Positions 60,064-64,000 of a stretch of DNA of 64,000 nucleotides are shown here, piece by piece. A program made the translations under genes and the position numbers. Positions within the stretch are counted from its first letter, which is position 1; the number at the start of each line of letters is the position of its first letter. The notes under the pieces were generated by a model. It ran no database searches, had not been told where the DNA came from, and worked only from the letters and a program-made list of their open reading frames with translations. The stretch is taken from assembly GCF_000220395.1 (NCBI RefSeq), contig NW_004086446.1, forward strand, positions 1 to 64,000, given 5' to 3'. Source of the stretch: Ichthyophthirius multifiliis (Eukaryota > Ciliophora > Oligohymenophorea > Hymenostomatida).

Positions 60064-62266
60064 ATGTCTTTTGCATTTTAAAATATTTTTATTAAGCACA
60101 TTAGGAATAATAGGAAGAAGAAATTATAACTTCTTATAAAAGCGTAAATTAACAAAAATTATTTTTTTAAAAAAAAATAGAAAATAATTGCATTTATATA
60201 AATTATTATTGCATTCTCAATATTTGCAAATGAAGTTGGAATCAACAAATTATTATAAACTTTAGGATTAATAATTTTATATTAAACATGCTAAAAAGGA
60301 AAATAGGTATTTATTTAGAAATCTAGATTAGATTTAAAATAAATTAATAATTTTACTGTATTTGGAAGTTTAATCACATATTTCATATTATTTTTAGGAA
60401 ATGTAAAATAATATTAATTTAATTAATTTTATTTTAATAACAAAAAAGAGTTTGTTTGATTAAAATAAAAATAATGGATTAATCCTAATTTAGTAAAATA
60501 GTATTGCCTTAAATTTAATAGTTTTATTCTCTCTTTGTTATTTTTTAGATTAAAGTTTAAAAGCAAAATTGAATGAAAATCATAGATCGAGATATTAATC
60601 ATTAATAGTGTGGATTTATATTATTGTATTTTATCTATATCAAGATAAAAATATTAATTCTCTACTCTTGTAATTATTATTATATGGTATTCTTAGTTTT
60701 TGTGAAATCATAAATTTAAAAGATTCTTAATTTACTAATTTAATAGTATCAAAAAAAGAAGGTTCTAATCCTTTAATAAGAGAACAAAATATAGAATTAT
60801 ATTCAGAAGTTTCGTTTGCAAATTTTATTAATCATATATAAACAAATAAAGATAGTAAAAAGTTAATTTTGATGTTAACGTAATAAAATAATATTTAAAA
60901 TAAAAATATATATAAAAAAACTAATAGATTCAGTTTTACATTTATGTTTGTCGAATTAATATATGGACTTCTATCTAATAGTTTAAGCTTAATATCAGAT
61001 TCTGCACATATGCTTTTTGATTCAAGTGCTTTAGCAATAGGATTATATGCAAGCTTTATGTCAAAACTGAAATCTTCAAGTTTATATTCATTTGGATTTT
61101 AAAGAATATCCGTTTTATCTGGATTTATTAACGGACTTTTTTTAGTTTTTGTTGCTTTCGATATCCTTACAGAATCTGTAGAAAGAATGTATGCTCCTTA
61201 AGTTGTTCTTTCTGAATAAATGATGGTTGTTTCTACTCTTGGGCTTATTATTAATATAGTTGGGCTTTGCTGTTTCCATGAACATGCTCATGCACATTCT
61301 GAAGATGAAGACGGAGGAGGATGTTCTCATAGCCATCATCATCACAATGATTATAAATAAAATAGTCATGAAAAATTATGTGATCCAAAAAATCATCATC
61401 ATGATCATGTCCATGAAGATGAACATCATCATTATGAAAACGATTGTAAACATGACGATCATGCTATTCACCATCATGAAAATCATACTGATCACCATCA
61501 TGAAAATCATGATGATAATGAGCATCATCACCATAAAAAATAGCATGACCACGATAAAGAAAATGGGGGGCATAACCATCATCATCATGATGATAACTTA
61601 ACAGGTAAAAGTTACTTATAAATATTTTTTTTTTATTTTTTTTATTAAAAATAGGTGTATTTTTACATATTTTGGCTGATGCTTTAGGAAGTGTGGGTGT
61701 TATAATTTCATCATTACTTATACATTTTTATGGTTGGTACGTAGCTGATCCTATTACTTCTTTTATTATATCTTTTTTCATTTTCTTAAGTGTTTTCCCT
61801 TTGCTTAAATCTTCACTAAGTATTATTTTACAAAGCTATAATTCGAATAAATATAACAAAGACTTAGATTATATAATTTAAAAAGTAAAATTATTTATTT
61901 TTGATAAATTTATTAATAATAAAATAAAAGCTTAATTCACATAAAAATATCGAAAACTTCCAAGAATTTCATTTATGGGCTTATACTTCAAAATAATTGA
62001 TCTTTTCAGTTAAAATTATGATAAAATAAGAAAAAAAAAGATTTAAAGTTCTCAAATATGTAAAGTAACTTATAAAATAGTTTCCTAATATTAAATATTA
62101 TACGATTGAAATTCTTTTGTCTGAATAAATAGATAATTCAAATAATGTTAAAGAATAGATTTAGTTTGAATAACAATTAGAAATAGTTAGTAATGGAAGT
62201 GGTAAAAAAGAAATAAGCATCTAAAACTTTGATATATAAGATATCTAAGATGTAGATTATATTTGA
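60064..62266 (+). CDS. Zinc transporter, cation diffusion facilitator family (ZnT5/Msc2-like)
   Basis: Five exons (introns 60144-60180, 60403-60448, 61605-61654, 61885-61930), about 674 residues. The N-terminal 280 residues hold several extra membrane helices, as in ZnT5/Msc2. The CDF core follows: FVELIYGLLSNSLSLISDSA then HMLFD (HxxxD in helix II), FGFQRISVLSGFINGLFL, and HILADALGSVGVIISSLLI (HxxxD in helix V). Both Zn-site helices have His+Asp, the Zn-specific pattern. Between helices IV and V is a very long His-rich cytosolic loop of about 105 residues. The C-terminal domain (ENFQEFHLWAYTSKQ) is the usual CDF dimer domain. A one-base T deficit near 60083 is needed in exon 1. Likely moves Zn2+ into the secretory pathway. 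Confidence 0.88.
61270..61600 (+). other. His-rich zinc-binding loop of the CDF transporter
   Basis: This coding segment of the transporter is dense in CAT/CAC triplets in groups of two to five, interspersed with Asp, Glu, Asn and Cys. It begins HEHAHAHSEDEDGGGCSHSH and ends HNHHHHDDN. CDF proteins use such loops to bind or sense Zn2+. On the minus strand the ATG-rich sequence gives misleading Met-rich open frames. Confidence 0.85.
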
Positions 62267-62521
62267 ATTGATTTTTATCGAAATATATTTAATTTTTTGG
62301 AAAAAACAAAAAATATAAAAAAAGTATTAATTAATTTTTTTCATAATAAAATAAAAATTTATAATATTTAGATATTATAAAGAAATATATATATAATTTT
62401 AAATATTTAAATAAAAAAAAAATCAACAATACAAAAAAATTTACAAAACTAATTATTTTTTTGTTTGAATTATCCAAATAAAATAACTATTAAAATTATA
62501 TTAATAAAAAAAAAAAATTCT
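62267..62521. other. Convergent intergenic spacer
   Basis: Short A/T-rich region between the zinc transporter and uL23 stop codons. No feature seen. Confidence 0.45.
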
Positions 62522-63042
62522 TCAAATAATTCCGATTTTGCTTGCCAAACTTAAAGAGTCACAATCAGCGCTTAATCTGATATAAGCTTTTTTTGATCCT
62601 TTAACAGTGTTAAGTGTGTTGATACTTCTTACCTTAACATTATGGAGTTTTTCAAAAGCCTTCTTGATTTAAGGTTTAGTGGCTCTGTTGTGTACTAAGA
62701 AAACCATTGTATTTTCATCTTCCATTTTCTTCATAGCTTTTTCAGTTGTTAAGGGATGTTTAACTACAGCATGATTTTCTAAATGGTTGGAAAGTTTAAG
62801 ATGAGCTCTTACTGTTCTTTAATATTTAGGGGCTCTTGGCAATTATAATGTTTTGGGACGGTAAAATCTAGCTCTGGTATGGGTTTTATGACTTGATACT
62901 GAGGTTCCCTTTTTGGCGGCCTTTGCTACTTTAGTTGCTTTTGAAACAGCGGCAGGTGCTCCTTATTTTGAAACGGTTTTTGGTTATTCTTTTGTGGTAG
63001 GTTTGGTATCTTTTGCCAATTTTCTTTTTTTCTTTTTTTATC
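62522..63042 (-). CDS. RPL23A: 60S ribosomal protein L23a (uL23)
   Basis: The frame runs from a Lys-rich N-terminus (KKRKLAKDTKPTTKEQPKTV) through an Ala/Lys-rich extension to the conserved core: HKTHTRARFYRPKTLQLPRA, NHAVVKHPLTTEKAMKKMED, NTMVFLVHNRATKPQIKKAF, VRSINTLNTVKGSKKAYIRL, ending ADCDSLSLASKIGII and TGA at 62522. uL23 lies at the peptide tunnel exit and contacts 28S rRNA. Codon use is markedly G/C-richer than neighbours, as in P0. No ATG fits directly upstream; a short first exon beyond an A-rich intron (GT at about 63053) is likely, so the start given is only the end of clear similarity. Confidence 0.9.
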
Positions 63043-63408
63043 TTTTTTTTTTTTACTTTTTTTTGAAGATTTTTATTTTATTGTAAATATTTTTTTTTAA
63101 TTTATATTTTTTTTAAAGATAATTTTAACTTTAAATTATTTAATTTAATTTATCTTCGTTTGCATTTTTTTTTATTTATAAAAAATAGAATTGAATAGTA
63201 ATATAAATTTATATTATAAATAACTAAAATAAAATAATATATAAATATATTAAGTAATATATAAATAATTTATAGTTAAAAATATATAATAGTTTTACTT
63301 TAATTTAAGCTGATAGCTATTAATTATTTAATAGCAACATTATTATCAAGTTGGTGTATTTTATAAAGAAAATGATTAAGGGTGGAATGTTTAAATTTGT
63401 AAAATAAT
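63043..63408. other. Upstream region of uL23
   Basis: A/T-rich sequence that probably holds the first exon/intron and promoter of uL23. A candidate ATG (minus strand, about 63165) cannot be linked with certainty. Confidence 0.4.
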
Positions 63409-63946
63409 TCACATATTTTTGACATCTCCATATTTAAATTCCAAAGTTTTAATTAAATTCTATAATTTCACTAAGACATCTAGTTTTATTACATCTTCGT
63501 GTGCGTTCTCGGCTTACATATCATCATTAAACCATATTTATATTTTACGCTATTTTGTATTTAATAAATATAAGTAAGATTCAAATATTATTTATAAAAA
63601 ATATATATTTCAGGCATATGACCAAAAATGCATTTAATATATCAATATCTATCTATATTATTATATTATTAGTTTTTCTCAATTAGCATGAATATCTTGG
63701 ACATCTCATTACCAAATTTTATAATTATAATCTCTTTTTAACTAATCTTATAAAGGAAGAAGATTTAGCTAGTTCTAGAAATTCTTGAATGCAAACAATA
63801 TCCAAATATAAAAATATAATCCTATTCTTATTTAAATTTTTTTATCTCTTACTATATTAAACAATTTAGATTTAATTTTTTCAGATCCTAAATTTTCATT
63901 TATTTATATTGAAATGAGCTGAATGTACTTTTGTTTCAATATTTGC
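63409..63946 (-). pseudogene. Broken minus-strand ORF of unknown function
   Basis: A minus-strand ATG at 63946 gives MQILKQKYIQLISIQINENL and continues LGSEKIKSKLFNIVRDKKIQ. The reading then needs frame changes and meets TGA codons in the middle. The last part, NDDMQAENAHEDVIKLDVLV through LEFKYGDVKNM and TGA at 63409, is well-formed coding sequence. One possible intron ends near 63553. I do not recognise the protein. It may be a real gene with homopolymer errors and unresolved introns, or a decaying one; the right edge of the window prevents looking further upstream. Confidence 0.4.
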
Positions 63947-64000
63947 ATATTTTTTTTTTGATTTTTTTTAATAAGTAATGTTTTAATTATATAATAAAAA

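Noticed and set aside
61142-61601. Met/Ile-rich ORFs on both strands
   Set aside because: They are out-of-frame readings of the CAT/ATG-rich His loop of the zinc transporter.
1-64000. Possible mitochondrial or apicoplast-like DNA because of extreme A/T
   Set aside because: Spliceosomal GT-AG introns, nuclear gene content (P0, Sec61 beta, DENN, LRRC9) and TAR=Gln show nuclear DNA.
1-64000. tRNA, rRNA, CRISPR, transposon or viral genes
   Set aside because: No cloverleaf, conserved rRNA core, repeat-spacer array, transposase or capsid/polymerase motif was found by eye; short tRNAs could still be missed without a scan.

Overview
The window looks like nuclear DNA of a ciliate, most consistent with a hymenostome of very high A+T content such as Ichthyophthirius or a close relative. 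Three features support this. Open frames are full of TAA and TAG at positions where glutamine is expected, and the cleanly readable genes end at TGA. The genes contain many short GT-AG introns, mostly 40-110 nt. Intergenic DNA is almost pure A/T with AT-dinucleotide microsatellites. The species is an inference; no marker here names it. Standard-code ORFs in this window are mostly fragments or antisense shadows, so the genes below were read with TAR=Gln and TGA=stop.

Layout, left to right: A/T desert (1-1.7 kb); a disrupted cytochrome P450; an MFS transporter; a Q/S/N-rich protein (-); a C2H2 zinc finger (-); a membrane-associated hypothetical (-); a short-chain dehydrogenase; a 988-residue hypothetical; an FtsX-type double permease; an acidic ORF leading into an AAMP/Sqt1-like WD40 protein; a damaged protein kinase; an intact CAMK-like kinase; a large SelW/Rdx-fold protein; a probable mitochondrial two-TM protein (-); a short SAS-6-like protein (-); a hypothetical (-); a SMIM14-like protein (-); a 1395-residue LRRC9-like protein (-); a hypothetical (+); a PP2C phosphatase (-); a DENN-domain protein (-); ribosomal P0; an Fcf2-type rRNA-processing factor; Sec61 beta; a Cys-rich type I membrane protein (-); a cyclic-nucleotide-binding protein; a 4.5-kb A/T desert; a polyQ/EQ protein; a Zn CDF transporter; ribosomal uL23 (-); and a broken minus-strand ORF at the right end.

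The genes do not form operons and are mostly housekeeping or cilium/trafficking genes. LRRC9, SAS-6 and possibly the Rdx protein are cilia or basal-body linked. P0, uL23, Fcf2 and AAMP/Sqt1 belong to ribosome function or assembly. Sec61 beta and DENN belong to secretion and trafficking. A recurring feature is single-base frame breaks at A or T homopolymers in about half of the genes, while neighbours of over 1000 codons (LRRC9, the FtsX permease) are perfectly in frame. I read most of these breaks as homopolymer-length errors in the assembly. The two loci with in-frame TGA (the P450, and the first kinase at a Trp position) are not explained that way.

I found no rRNA, tRNA, CRISPR array, transposase or virus. 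The closest thing to a novel system is a set of lineage-specific proteins (the long Rdx protein, the LRRC9-like protein with a PARP-like middle, the FtsX double permease, several hypotheticals) rather than a gene cluster.
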